Part shown: positions 16,621 to 25,100 of the stretch, in pieces | How the letters are laid out: each line of letters starts with the position of its first letter | How positions within the stretch are numbered: the stretch's first letter is position 1 | Origin: Phyllobacterium chamaecytisi | GTDB lineage: Bacteria > Pseudomonadota > Alphaproteobacteria > Rhizobiales > Rhizobiaceae | Direction of reading: 5' to 3' | Length of the DNA: 64,000 nt | NCBI RefSeq assembly: GCF_020164455.1 | Contig: NZ_JAIQWW010000007.1 | Coordinates: forward strand, 62,001-126,000 | Position numbers and translations under genes: made by a program | Notes under the pieces: model-generated | The model's database searches: none | What the model saw: the letters and a program-made list of their open reading frames with translations, nothing else | Told to the model about the DNA's origin: nothing

Positions 16621-17583
16621 ATGACCCGTACGATCGTTGCTTCGGCGACCAGAGAAATAATCATCGGATTTGATCAGCCATTCTGCGTCATCGGCGAGCG
16701 GATCAATCCGACCGGTCGTAAGAAACTGGCCGCCGAAATGATCACGGGCAATTTCGATACAGTCATCAGGGATGCTTTGGAGCAGGTCGCTGCAGGCGCG
16801 ACGATGCTGGACGTCAACGCGGGTGTCACTGCGGTGGATCCCAACGCAACAGAGCCGGGCCTTCTTGTTCAAACGCTTGAAATCGTTCAGAATCTGGTCG
16901 ATGTTCCCTTGTCGATCGACAGTTCGGTAAGCGCTGCCATCGAGGCGGCATTGAAAGTCGCCAAGGGCCGTCCGCTGGTCAATTCCGTGACGGGTGAAGA
17001 GGAGAAGCTCGAAGCCATTCTCCCGCTCATTAAAAAGTACAATGTTCCAGTCGTTGCGATTTCCAACGACGAGACCGGCATTTCCATGGATCCGGACGTT
17101 CGTTTCGCCGTTGCCAAGAAGATCGTAGAGCGCGCCGCCGATTTCGGCATTCCGGCCCATGACATCGTAGTCGATCCCCTGGTCATGCCGATCGGTGCGC
17201 TTGGCGATGCCGGTCGTCAGGTTTTCGCTCTGCTACGCCGTCTGCGCGAAGAATTGAAGGTTAACACCACCTGCGGCCTGTCAAACATTTCCTTCGGCCT
17301 CCCCCATCGTCACGGCATCAATGCCGGGTTCATTCCTATGGTGATTGGTGCGGGCATGACGTCGGCAATCATGAATCCTTGCCGTCCGCAGGAAATGGAA
17401 GCCGTTCATGCCGCGAATGTTCTCAACGGTACGGATGCCAATTGCACCTACTGGATCAAGAAATATCGCGATCACCAGCCGGCTACCCCCGGCGCAGCTG
17501 CATCGGTATCCGTCCCTGCAGATTCGGCTGGCGGCGGGCGTCGCCGTGGCGGACGCGAGGCGCGGCGCGGCGCCGCAGGCTGA
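16621..17583 (+). CDS. Methyltetrahydrofolate:corrinoid methyltransferase (MtgA/pterin-binding family)
   Basis: This 320-residue protein belongs to the pterin-binding (DHPS-fold) family of methyl-THF:corrinoid methyltransferases. Visible motifs are GERINPTGRKKL, MLDVNAGV, NSVTGEEEK, CGLSNISFGLP and MNPCRPQEME. It would move the methyl group from the corrinoid protein to tetrahydrofolate or the reverse. The last ~35 residues form a basic Gly/Arg tail (GGGRRRGGREARRG), similar to those on the two MttB proteins and the activator. AAGGATCC precedes the ATG, 10 nt after the MetF-like stop. It is probably in one operon with its neighbours. Confidence 0.92.
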   Translation: MTRTIVASATREIIIGFDQPFCVIGERINPTGRKKLAAEMITGNFDTVIRDALEQVAAGATMLDVNAGVTAVDPNATEPGLLVQTLEIVQNLVDVPLSIDSSVSAAIEAALKVAKGRPLVNSVTGEEEKLEAILPLIKKYNVPVVAISNDETGISMDPDVRFAVAKKIVERAADFGIPAHDIVVDPLVMPIGALGDAGRQVFALLRRLREELKVNTTCGLSNISFGLPHRHGINAGFIPMVIGAGMTSAIMNPCRPQEMEAVHAANVLNGTDANCTYWIKKYRDHQPATPGAAASVSVPADSAGGGRRRGGREARRGAAG

Positions 17584-17585
17584 CG

Positions 17586-17602
17586 GTTTGCGTTACGCAA
17601 AC
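17586..17602 (+). other. Hairpin between the MtgA-like and RACo-like genes
   Basis: GTTTGCG (17586-17592) and CGCAAAC (17596-17602) are exact complements around TTA, starting 3 nt after the upstream stop. No U-tract follows, so it is not an intrinsic terminator. It could stabilise the upstream mRNA or tune expression of the activator. Confidence 0.5.
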
Positions 17603-17668
17603 TGACCAGCATAGAAAGGCGGGAGGCAACTAAACTGCCCCTCGCCTGAAGGTTTTGGAGTATCGATC

Positions 17669-19753
17669 GTGAACGCACCCGTCAAAGCACCAGAGGCGTC
17701 GGCAAAGGAAGCGCTCGTTCTCTTCATGCCATCGGGTAAACGCGGACGTTTCGCCGTTGGTACACCCATTTTGGAGGCCGCACGCACCCTTGGCGTGTAC
17801 GTTGAGAGCGTCTGCGGCGGCCGCGCAACCTGTGGACGCTGCCAGGTGGAAGTGCAGGAAGGCAGTTTTGCCAAGCACAAGATCGTCTCCTCGCTCGACC
17901 ACATTTCCCCCAGAGGTCCGAAGGAGGATCGTTATAACCGGGTGCGCGGCCTGCCCGAAGGGCGCCGTCTCTCCTGTTCCGCCACGATACAGGGCGATCT
18001 CGTCGTTGATGTACCCCAGGATGTCCAGGTCAACGCGCAGGTGGTCCGCAAAGCGGCCACCGACCGCGTTATCGAGCGCAATGCGGCCGTGCAGCTTTGC
18101 TATGTCGAGGTCGAGGAACCCGATATGCACAAACCTCTGGGCGATCTCGACCGCCTGAAAGCCGTGCTGGAAAAAGACTGGGGCTGGAAGGACCTGCTCA
18201 TCGCACCGCATCTGATCCCCCAGGTTCAGGGCATTTTGCGTAAGGGCAACTGGGGCGTGACCGCCGCCATCCACCGTGACATGGATTCCTCGCGGCCCTT
18301 CATCATCGGTTTGTACCCTGGTCTGAAGAACGAAGCCTACGGCATAGCATGCGACATCGGCTCAACAACCATCGCTATGCATCTGGTTTCGCTGCTGTCT
18401 GGCCGCATCGTCGCCTCCTCTGGCACATCGAACCCGCAAATCCGCTTTGGCGAAGACCTGATGAGTCGCGTTTCCTATGTGATGATGAATCCCGACGGGC
18501 GCGAGGCAATGACCAAGGCCGTCCGCGAGGCAGTCAACAAGCTGATCGGCAAGGTCTGTGCGGAAGGCAACGTCGATCGACACGATATCTTCGACTGTGT
18601 CTTCGTCGGCAATCCGATCATGCATCACCTGTTCCTGGGTATCGATCCGACTGAGCTTGGCCAAGCACCGTTCGCGCTTGCCGTCTCTGGACCGCTACAG
18701 TACTGGGCGCAGGAGATCGACATCGAGGTCGCCCTCGGAGCGCGCCTCTATATGCTGCCCTGCATAGCCGGCCATGTCGGTGCCGATGCAGCGGGTGCCA
18801 CGCTATCGGAAGGGCCCTATCGGCAGGACAAGATGATGCTGCTCGTCGACGTCGGCACCAACGCCGAGATTGTGCTCGGCAATAGCACCCGAGTGGTCGC
18901 CGCATCCTCGCCTACCGGCCCAGCCTTTGAAGGCGCCGAAATTTCGTCAGGACAACGCGCTGCCCCGGGCGCGATCGAGCGCGTACGCATCGACCCGCAG
19001 ACCCTCGAACCGAAGTTCCGTGTCATTGGCGTTGACAAGTGGTCCGACGAGGAAGGTTTCGACGAAGCCGCCAAGACGACTGGGGTCACCGGCATCTGTG
19101 GCTCGGCGATTATCGAGGTGGTCGCGGAAATGTATCTTGCCGGCGTCATTTCAGAAGACGGTGTCGTTGATGGCACGATGGCCGAGCGCAGCCCGCGCAT
19201 TATCGCTAATGGGCGCACCTTCTCCTACCTCCTACGTGACGGCGAACCGCGCATTACCGTTACTCAGAACGATATCCGTGCCATACAACTCGCCAAGGCG
19301 GCCCTTTATGCCGGCGTAAAGCTTCTGATGGAAAAGCAGGGCGTCGAGACAGTGGACACGATTCGTTTTGCCGGCGCCTTCGGCTCTTTCATCGATCCTA
19401 AATATGCCATGGTACTCGGCCTCATTCCCGACTGCGAGTTGTCCGAGGTGAAGGCTGTGGGCAATGCGGCGGGTACGGGCGCGCTGATGGCATTGCTCAA
19501 CCGCAACCATCGTCGCGAGATAGAAATAGAAGTTGCCAGCATCGAAAAGATAGAGACTGCACTGGAGCCGAATTTCCAGCAACTCTTCGTGAATGCCATG
19601 GCAATGCCGAACAAGATTGACCCGTTCCCAAAACTGTCGCAGGCCGTAACGCTGCCCCCACGCAAGAATGTCAGCGAGGATGGCATCGCTGGCGATGCAA
19701 CTCCACGTCGGAGGTCGCGCGAAGAACGCGCAGCACGGCGCAACCGCGATTAG
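17669..19753 (+). CDS. Corrinoid activation protein (2Fe-2S plus ASKHA/DUF4445 domains, RACo-like)
   Basis: This 694-residue protein matches reductive activators of corrinoid proteins. The N-terminal plant-type ferredoxin domain has C49, C55, C58 and C103 (CGGRATCGRC then LSC), the CX5CX2CXnC pattern. A linker of about 100 residues leads to an actin-like ATPase region with GIACDIGSTTIAMHLV and LLVDVGTNAEIVLG. In RACo the ATPase cycle drives low-potential electrons to Co(II) and restores Co(I). An aerobic bacterium would need this because Co(I) is readily oxidised. The C-terminus is Arg-rich, like its neighbours. The electron source is not visible here unless it is the small [4Fe-4S] protein at 9642-10334. 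Confidence 0.93.
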   Translation: MNAPVKAPEASAKEALVLFMPSGKRGRFAVGTPILEAARTLGVYVESVCGGRATCGRCQVEVQEGSFAKHKIVSSLDHISPRGPKEDRYNRVRGLPEGRRLSCSATIQGDLVVDVPQDVQVNAQVVRKAATDRVIERNAAVQLCYVEVEEPDMHKPLGDLDRLKAVLEKDWGWKDLLIAPHLIPQVQGILRKGNWGVTAAIHRDMDSSRPFIIGLYPGLKNEAYGIACDIGSTTIAMHLVSLLSGRIVASSGTSNPQIRFGEDLMSRVSYVMMNPDGREAMTKAVREAVNKLIGKVCAEGNVDRHDIFDCVFVGNPIMHHLFLGIDPTELGQAPFALAVSGPLQYWAQEIDIEVALGARLYMLPCIAGHVGADAAGATLSEGPYRQDKMMLLVDVGTNAEIVLGNSTRVVAASSPTGPAFEGAEISSGQRAAPGAIERVRIDPQTLEPKFRVIGVDKWSDEEGFDEAAKTTGVTGICGSAIIEVVAEMYLAGVISEDGVVDGTMAERSPRIIANGRTFSYLLRDGEPRITVTQNDIRAIQLAKAALYAGVKLLMEKQGVETVDTIRFAGAFGSFIDPKYAMVLGLIPDCELSEVKAVGNAAGTGALMALLNRNHRREIEIEVASIEKIETALEPNFQQLFVNAMAMPNKIDPFPKLSQAVTLPPRKNVSEDGIAGDATPRRRSREERAARRNRD

Positions 19754-19815
19754 CTTTGTCCGGCTGTCAAATTCCGCTATCAAACATCTATGATTGATTC
19801 CGGAAATAGCTTGCC

Positions 19816-20730
19816 ATGATAGCCTGCTTTGACATTGGCGGTTCTGCCATCAAGGGCGCAATCGCCTACTCGCCCGAAGATATAAGGCCGCAACCGAAAA
19901 TACCGACGCCGTTGAACGATTTTGATACCTTCGCGTCAGCCATCGAAAAGATCGCAGCAGACGGCGGCGCTGACCCCAAAAGCTTGATATCGATTTCCAT
20001 CGCGGGGGTGGTTGATTCCGATACGGGCAAGATCACTTGCGCCAATATTCCATGCATTCATGGCCGTACATTGGTTGCCGATCTAAGCGAGAAACTACAA
20101 AGGCCAGTGCTCGTGGCCAATGATGCCGATTGCTTTGCGTTATCCGAAGCCGTTGTTGGCGCCGGACGCGGTCACCGCATTGTATTCGGTGTCATCCTCG
20201 GCACCGGTGTCGGTGGTGGCATCATTATCGATGGCAAGATTCATGAGGGGGCTGGCGGCTTTGCTGGCGAATGGGGCCACGGCCCGGTATCCGCCACGCT
20301 TGCGGGTAATCCGCCCGTCGCCATTCCGCGCTATGCCTGTGGCTGCGGCCAGATAGGTTGCGTTGATGCGGTCGGCGCGGCGCGTGGCATGGAAAGACTG
20401 CACGCTCACCTGCATGGTGTTGATTTGCCAAGTACCGCGATTATAGCGGCATGGAATGCCGGAGACGCAACCGCTGAACGCACTATTGAAATCTATATCG
20501 ATATCGTCAGTGGCCCGCTCGCGATGACGATCAACATTGTTGGCGCATCTATCGTGCCCGTTGGCGGGGGGCTTGCCAATTCTGTGGAGCTCATCAAGCG
20601 CCTGGATGAGGCAGTTCGAGCACGTATCCTGCGGAAAACAGATAAACCACTGGTTATTCCTGCAGAATTGAAGATTGAACCCGGTCTCATCGGTGCGGGC
20701 GTTCTTGGGTTGATGGAAATCTCAAAATGA
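19816..20730 (+). CDS. ROK-family sugar kinase, probably N-acetylglucosamine kinase-like
   Basis: This 304-residue ROK kinase shows the phosphate-binding motif FDIGGSAIKGAI, the catalytic loop VANDADCFALSEA and GVILGTGVGGGIIIDG. The zinc-binding set CGCGQIGC is typical of this family. It would phosphorylate a hexose or amino sugar, such as N-acetylglucosamine, in the cytoplasm. Its stop overlaps the cutC start by four bases (ATGA), so the pair is translationally coupled. It has no evident tie to the methyl-transfer genes upstream. Confidence 0.86.
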   Translation: MIACFDIGGSAIKGAIAYSPEDIRPQPKIPTPLNDFDTFASAIEKIAADGGADPKSLISISIAGVVDSDTGKITCANIPCIHGRTLVADLSEKLQRPVLVANDADCFALSEAVVGAGRGHRIVFGVILGTGVGGGIIIDGKIHEGAGGFAGEWGHGPVSATLAGNPPVAIPRYACGCGQIGCVDAVGAARGMERLHAHLHGVDLPSTAIIAAWNAGDATAERTIEIYIDIVSGPLAMTINIVGASIVPVGGGLANSVELIKRLDEAVRARILRKTDKPLVIPAELKIEPGLIGAGVLGLMEISK

Positions 20731-21449
20731 GCATCCTTTTGGAAATCTGTGTGGACAGCCCCGGCGGTCTGGCAGCGGCTATCACGGGAGGAGCCGACCG
20801 CATCGAACTCTGTTCAGCGCTCGAACTGGGCGGTCTGACGCCGACACCGGGACTGATCGGACAGGCTGCTGTCTCCCCTATTCCCATATACGCGATGATC
20901 CGTCCGCGTCCGGGCAATTTCGTTTTTGATGAAGCCGACATTGACGCAATGCTGCGAGAGATCGATGTGATGCGCGCCGCTGGGCTTGCTGGTGTGGTTT
21001 TCGGCGCCAACCTCACCAATGGCCAACTGGACCATACGACGCTCGAACGCCTCGTCAGGCAATGCGGCGGTCTTGGTGTTACACTGCACCGCGCATTCGA
21101 TCTCGTCCCCGATCTTGCCGAGGCCATCAATATGGCGATCGAGCTCGGATTTGAAAGAATCTTGACTTCGGGACGGTCACTGACCGCGCTTGACGGGATC
21201 GATGACCTGGAAGCGACATTCGAACTTACCGCGGGCAGGATCAAGATCATGCCCGGTTCCGGCATTAACATTGGCAATATCGGTGCTCTGCGGGATCGCA
21301 TTCCGCTTGAGGAAATCCACTCATCTTGCGCAGCGACCGCGCCTGTGCTCAGCGAAGCAGCAAGACAGCTCGGCTTCGAAAGCGCATCACAGAGGCAAAC
21401 GAGCGTTGAACTCGTCAGGGCGTTGAAGGATTATTGCGCTAGCAGATAA
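20727..21449 (+). CDS. cutC: CutC-family protein
   Basis: This 240-residue TIM-barrel protein matches CutC, with N-terminal LEICVDSPGGLAAAITGGADRIEL and GVTLHRAFDL. CutC is named for copper homeostasis in E. coli, but its biochemical activity is unsettled. It overlaps the ROK kinase by four bases. About ten bases after its stop begins the first copy of the ~131-nt repeat. Confidence 0.9.
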   Translation: MSILLEICVDSPGGLAAAITGGADRIELCSALELGGLTPTPGLIGQAAVSPIPIYAMIRPRPGNFVFDEADIDAMLREIDVMRAAGLAGVVFGANLTNGQLDHTTLERLVRQCGGLGVTLHRAFDLVPDLAEAINMAIELGFERILTSGRSLTALDGIDDLEATFELTAGRIKIMPGSGINIGNIGALRDRIPLEEIHSSCAATAPVLSEAARQLGFESASQRQTSVELVRALKDYCASR

Positions 21450-21458
21450 GAGACCTTT

Positions 21459-21589
21459 TGAGAATTCAACACGATGAGTCAGCTGGTGTGGTTTTCGAGA
21501 ACCGAAGCGCAGCGGACTCATTGGTCCGTGAGCATCGGAAGCGCAGAAAATCGCATCAGATGGCCACCAGGATGGATTGGCAAAGGTCT
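21459..21589. repeat. ~131-nt imperfect palindromic intergenic repeat, copy A
   Basis: The element begins TGAGAATTC and has a 59-nt core at 21492-21550 (TTTTCGAGAACC to GCAGAAAA). The central hairpin is CGGAC (21513-21517) and GTCCG (21524-21528). It ends directly next to the lysR stop codon (TAG on the minus strand). The same architecture occurs at 44048 and 58410. Size resembles rhizobial RIME elements; identity was not verified. Confidence 0.82.
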
Positions 21590-22498
21590 CTAGCAGCTAA
21601 GCTTGCCCGTCCGCTCATACCCCTCGAAATAAACCCGTAGATGCTGCGCGACAGCTTTGACATGTGCACCCGCATTCTTCGCAACAAGCATGCCGAGCCT
21701 GGATTCGCCAAGTGGCGGCAGACCGTGCTCAGCGCCGAGCTGTACCATGTTGTCTTCCAAAAGGAATTTCGAAAAAGGTGCAACGGCAAGATCCGCAACG
21801 ATTGCCGCACGCTGGCCCATCGTATGGGCACTCATATAGGCAACGCGATATTCACGGCCCGCACTTTCCAGCGCACTGATCGCGTTGGCGCGCCAGATGC
21901 ACCCCTCTTCCCACATTGAAAGCGGCAGTGGGTTGCGCTCATGGGCAGTCCCACATTTGGCGCCGGCCCAGATGATCTCCTCAGTCATGAGAACTTCTAT
22001 GTCATCCATCTTGGCCAGTGTCTCATTGACATTGACCAACGTGACGTCGAGACGCTGCTCATCAAGGCGTTTGCGCAGACTATTGCTTTGATCAATGACC
22101 ACATCGACGGTTACATCCGGGTGAGATTCCGCAAAGCGCTTCAAGACAAACGGAAGCACCCGCTCGCCGACATCGTCTGGCGCACCGAGCCGCACGACAC
22201 CGGAAACCGTCGGCGCTATAAATTTCGCCACTGTCTCGCGATTGAGCGCCAGCATGCGCCTTGCGTAACCAAGGAGAACCTCGCCGCTTGGTGTCAGTTT
22301 GACCGAACGCGCGTCCCGTTCGAGCAGCACGTGGCCTAAGGTCTCCTCCAGTTTCTTGATCTGCATGGAAACGGCCGAGGGGGTACGAAACACAGCATTT
22401 GCAGCGCTCGAAAAACTGCCTGTTTCGGCAATCATTGCAAAGGTACGCAACACATCCAGGTCGAGGATCGGAATGGGATGATACATCGGGGCTGACAT
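21590..22498 (-). CDS. LysR-family transcriptional regulator
   Basis: This 302-residue LysR-type regulator has an N-terminal winged helix (DVLRTFAMIAETGSFSSAA then TPSAVSMQIKKLE), then a two-lobe effector domain from residue ~95. AAGGAG lies 8 nt before ATG 22498. It is divergent from a small DUF1127-type protein across a 140-bp region with three inverted repeats. In Brucella and Sinorhizobium, some LysR regulators (VtlR, LsrB) control small DUF1127 proteins, so a similar pairing is plausible. I do not claim orthology. The effector is unknown. Confidence 0.9.
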   Translation of the reverse strand: MSAPMYHPIPILDLDVLRTFAMIAETGSFSSAANAVFRTPSAVSMQIKKLEETLGHVLLERDARSVKLTPSGEVLLGYARRMLALNRETVAKFIAPTVSGVVRLGAPDDVGERVLPFVLKRFAESHPDVTVDVVIDQSNSLRKRLDEQRLDVTLVNVNETLAKMDDIEVLMTEEIIWAGAKCGTAHERNPLPLSMWEEGCIWRANAISALESAGREYRVAYMSAHTMGQRAAIVADLAVAPFSKFLLEDNMVQLGAEHGLPPLGESRLGMLVAKNAGAHVKAVAQHLRVYFEGYERTGKLSC

Positions 22499-22525
22499 GG
22501 CGCATTCTCCTTCATCAATTTTTCT

Positions 22526-22612
22526 GAAACATAGTGTTTCGTAATTTCGTTTGATTGAACATCAACTTGGGGCGATAGTCAAGTTGATCAAAGGACATCA
22601 TGCAAAATGATG
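22526..22612. promoter_or_regulatory. Three inverted repeats in the lysR/DUF1127 divergent region
   Basis: GAAACA-TAG-TGTTTC (22526-22540), ATCAACTTG-10 nt-CAAGTTGAT (22561-22588) and CATCAT-5 nt-ATGATG (22596-22612) are perfect inverted repeats. The second, with 9-bp arms, is the best candidate for a LysR recognition site. The cluster lies between both start codons. Confidence 0.6.
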
Positions 22613-22638
22613 CTCTTGCTGAATCAAGGAGAAGGAAA

Positions 22639-22899
22639 ATGAGCACTTGCGATAACCTGTATCAGAGCGACACGAGAAGTTTCGCCGAACGGCTTGCGAC
22701 CTATTTCGCGAATCATGCGAATGACCTGGCTGCACGAATCAGAACCGCCCGCGATGTTTTTGTGCGGGAACGCCGCTTACGCGCGACGGAAATGGCACTT
22801 GACGGGTTGCCGGAAAACATGCGTTGCGACATCGGCTGGCCAGATCTCTATGAGCGCCAAGTCAGCGAATACAATCAGCTAAAGAACTCGCGGTCGTAA
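22639..22899 (+). CDS. Small DUF1127-like protein
   Basis: This 86-residue basic protein has a C-terminal segment RRLRATEMALDGLPENMRCDIGW that resembles DUF1127 (pfam PF06568). The longest frame starts at 22600; ATG 22639 follows AAGGAGAAGG and is preferred. The gene is divergent from a LysR regulator and followed by an intrinsic terminator, so it is a single-gene unit. Small DUF1127 proteins in Brucella and Agrobacterium affect phosphate and carbon metabolism; no role can be read here. The C-terminal part YERQVSEYNQLKNSRS is not recognised. Confidence 0.8.
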   Translation: MSTCDNLYQSDTRSFAERLATYFANHANDLAARIRTARDVFVRERRLRATEMALDGLPENMRCDIGWPDLYERQVSEYNQLKNSRS

Positions 22900-22920
22900 A
22901 ATCATGAAGCAATCAACTCA

Positions 22921-22953
22921 AGGGAGCAGCTAACGGTCCATCTGCTCCCTTTT
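22921..22953 (+). terminator. Rho-independent terminator after the DUF1127 gene
   Basis: AGGGAGCAG (22921-22929) pairs with CTGCTCCCT (22942-22950) across a 12-nt loop, followed by TTT. It starts 22 nt after the stop. Confidence 0.85.
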
Positions 22954-23059
22954 ATCATATGTGATACCTGCGCTTTTGCGACACAGGTTTTCGCCCTTCC
23001 ATTTAGAATAATTCTATGGTTTTATCTGAAAAAAAGCTCTAGAGACCACGCCCGTAAGT

Positions 23060-23075
23060 TGAAGTTGTTACTTCA
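23060..23075. promoter_or_regulatory. Inverted repeat upstream of the GlxA-type regulator
   Basis: TGAAGT (23060-23065) and ACTTCA (23070-23075) are complementary around a 4-nt spacer, 46 bp before the regulator start. It may be an autoregulatory site, but the short arms make this uncertain. Confidence 0.3.
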
Positions 23076-23120
23076 GTTGCGACATGGCCTTAAAGCCAGA
23101 TACGGGAACCTGGAATTACC

Positions 23121-24119
23121 ATGGATCACATTGGTCTCAATAAGCGCTCATTCGTTTTCTTTCTCGTGCCGAATTTCTCGATGATCGCATTTGCGACAGC
23201 CATCGAGCCACTGCGCATCGCAAATCGCATGCTCGGATATGAAGCCTATCGCTGGCGTCTTGCCTCTGTGGATGCGAAGCCTGTCACGGCCTCGAACGGT
23301 GTGGAATGCGCCGCAAACACATCGTTGGAAGACGAGAGGCGGTACCTGACCGGCGAAGAAAGGCCATCCATGGTCTTTGTGTGCGCCGGTATTCACGTCG
23401 AGAAATTCCACAACAAATCAGTCTTTGCCTGGCTTCGCGAAGAATTCAACCGCGGCGTCGCTGTTGGCGGACTCTGCACCGGGGCGCATATTCTCGCAGC
23501 GGCTGGCCTGCTTTCTGGCAAGCGGTGCGCGATCCATTGGGAGAATCTTCCAGGTTTTGCTGAGGCCTTTCCAAAGGCCGATGTATACGCCGACCTGTTC
23601 GAGGTTGACGGCAACATCTACACCTGCGCCGGCGGGACCGCCGCGCTGGACATGATGCTCAAGCTCATCGGCGATGATTTCGGCGACAATATCGTTAATC
23701 GTGTCTGTGAACAGGCACTGACCGACCGCGTGCGCAGCCCACACGACCGTCAGCGACTGCCGTTACGCGCGCGTCTCGGCGTGCAAAACTCCAAAGTTTT
23801 GACAATAATCGAATTGATGGAAGCGCGGCTTTCCGAACCACTATCATTGATCGAAATCGCTGATCACGTTGGACTGTCGCGCCGCCAGATCGAGCGCCTG
23901 TTCCGCCAGGAAATGGGGCGCTCGCCAGCCCGCTACTATCTCGAGATCCGTTTGGACCGTGCCCGGCATCTGTTGATTCAATCATCCATGCCGATCGTAG
24001 AGGTGGCTGTTGCATGCGGATTTGTCTCGGCATCGCATTTTTCAAAATGCTACCGTGAACTCTACGGCCGTTCGCCTCAGCAGGAACGCGCTGATCGCAA
24101 GCAGTTGATTGCAGCGTAA
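23121..24119 (+). CDS. GlxA-family transcriptional regulator (DJ-1/PfpI-like + AraC HTH), GbdR-like
   Basis: This 332-residue regulator has an N-terminal DJ-1/PfpI-like domain (SFVFFLVPNFSMIAFATAIEPL, with GGLCTGAHILA) and a C-terminal AraC-type double helix-turn-helix (LIEIADHVGLSRRQIERLFRQE). The same architecture occurs in Pseudomonas GbdR, which activates glycine betaine and dimethylglycine catabolism, and in related arginine and carnitine regulators. Placement among DMGDH and methyl-transfer genes supports a GbdR-like role, but this family is large. Its stop is one base from the convergent DUF1194 gene. Confidence 0.88.
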   Translation: MDHIGLNKRSFVFFLVPNFSMIAFATAIEPLRIANRMLGYEAYRWRLASVDAKPVTASNGVECAANTSLEDERRYLTGEERPSMVFVCAGIHVEKFHNKSVFAWLREEFNRGVAVGGLCTGAHILAAAGLLSGKRCAIHWENLPGFAEAFPKADVYADLFEVDGNIYTCAGGTAALDMMLKLIGDDFGDNIVNRVCEQALTDRVRSPHDRQRLPLRARLGVQNSKVLTIIELMEARLSEPLSLIEIADHVGLSRRQIERLFRQEMGRSPARYYLEIRLDRARHLLIQSSMPIVEVAVACGFVSASHFSKCYRELYGRSPQQERADRKQLIAA

Positions 24120-24120
24120 C

Positions 24121-24960
24121 TCATCTCGATTCCCAATCCTGCATCCGCCTCTGCCATATTCGCTCGCCTGAAAGGCAGTCGATTTGCGGCTTGTCCTGGG
24201 CCAGGATCAGCGGCAACGTCTGTGACGGCAGCCAATCTGCTTTCTGCGTGGTAGGAGTATCGCCCGCCAACTCCAGCACCAGTTTCCGGCGCACAGCCTC
24301 CGGAAACTGGTCCCAGGAATTGACCGGGACCATGAAAGCACCCGGTCCACCAATGACGCAGCTGCTGTAATAGAGATCGAGGTCCTTCACGGCCCAGTCG
24401 GAGTAAAAATCTCCACGCGTCATCAACGGCAATCCGTTGATCGTAATGCCCTTGGCGATGGCTTGATCGCGAGCGTCTGCCACCGGGCGACCATTGTTGT
24501 TGGCGCCGTCGCCTGAAATATCGATAACTCTTCGCGAGGCCTTGAAGCCGTTGTTGTCGAAGAGGGTACTGGAAAAATCGATAGCCCCGGAGATCGATGT
24601 ACGACTTTGAGTTGCGGGAATTGGCTGATCGAGCGCATCCGCAAGTTTTTCCGCAGAGTCGGCGCCATCGACCAACGTCCAAGGAACGATAATTCGTTGT
24701 ACGTTCGATCCGGCCCATTCAACATAAGTAACGGCTACACGACCGTGAATACCGTCGCGAATGGCATCGACGACTTCCTTGCGCCGAAGCGCCGCGACAT
24801 AGCCATCGCGTTGAATCTTCTGCTCGAAAGTTTCCATAGATCGGGATGCGTCGACGGCCAAGACCAACTCTACATCGACCTCAGTATCCGCTGCTTGCGC
24901 GCGCACCGAAAAACTGGCTAACAAAGCTGCCAGTGACAGAAAACTACAAAGAGTCTTCAT
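24121..24960 (-). CDS. Exported DUF1194 protein (von Willebrand A-like)
   Basis: The 279-residue protein has a signal peptide (MKTLCSFLSLAALLASFSVRAQA) and then a VWA-like fold with MIDAS-type DASRSM and ISGDGANNN. This matches the DUF1194 family of periplasmic proteins. Its function is unknown. Start choice is uncertain: ATG 24960 gives a standard signal peptide, ATG 24972 adds four residues, and neither has a clear Shine-Dalgarno. It shares no operon with its neighbours. Confidence 0.85.
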   Translation of the reverse strand: MKTLCSFLSLAALLASFSVRAQAADTEVDVELVLAVDASRSMETFEQKIQRDGYVAALRRKEVVDAIRDGIHGRVAVTYVEWAGSNVQRIIVPWTLVDGADSAEKLADALDQPIPATQSRTSISGAIDFSSTLFDNNGFKASRRVIDISGDGANNNGRPVADARDQAIAKGITINGLPLMTRGDFYSDWAVKDLDLYYSSCVIGGPGAFMVPVNSWDQFPEAVRRKLVLELAGDTPTTQKADWLPSQTLPLILAQDKPQIDCLSGERIWQRRMQDWESR

Positions 24961-25052
24961 ACGCGATGACATGCATGAAGTGTAACTCAAATCGCAGGAA
25001 CGCAAAGCGACTTCCAGCGCGATCACATTCTGTTGAACAAAGGCACTAAAGC

Positions 25053-25077
25053 AAAAATGGCGCCCGTCGGCGCCATT
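25053..25077 (-). terminator. Rho-independent terminator after the second DMGDH-like gene
   Basis: On the minus strand a 9-bp stem (AATGGCGCC paired with GGCGCCATT, loop 4 nt) is followed by a five-T tract (plus-strand A run at 25053-25057). It lies just beyond the stop of the gene at 25101-27617. Confidence 0.85.
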
Positions 25078-25100
25078 CTCAAGATCAGTTTTCGACAGGT

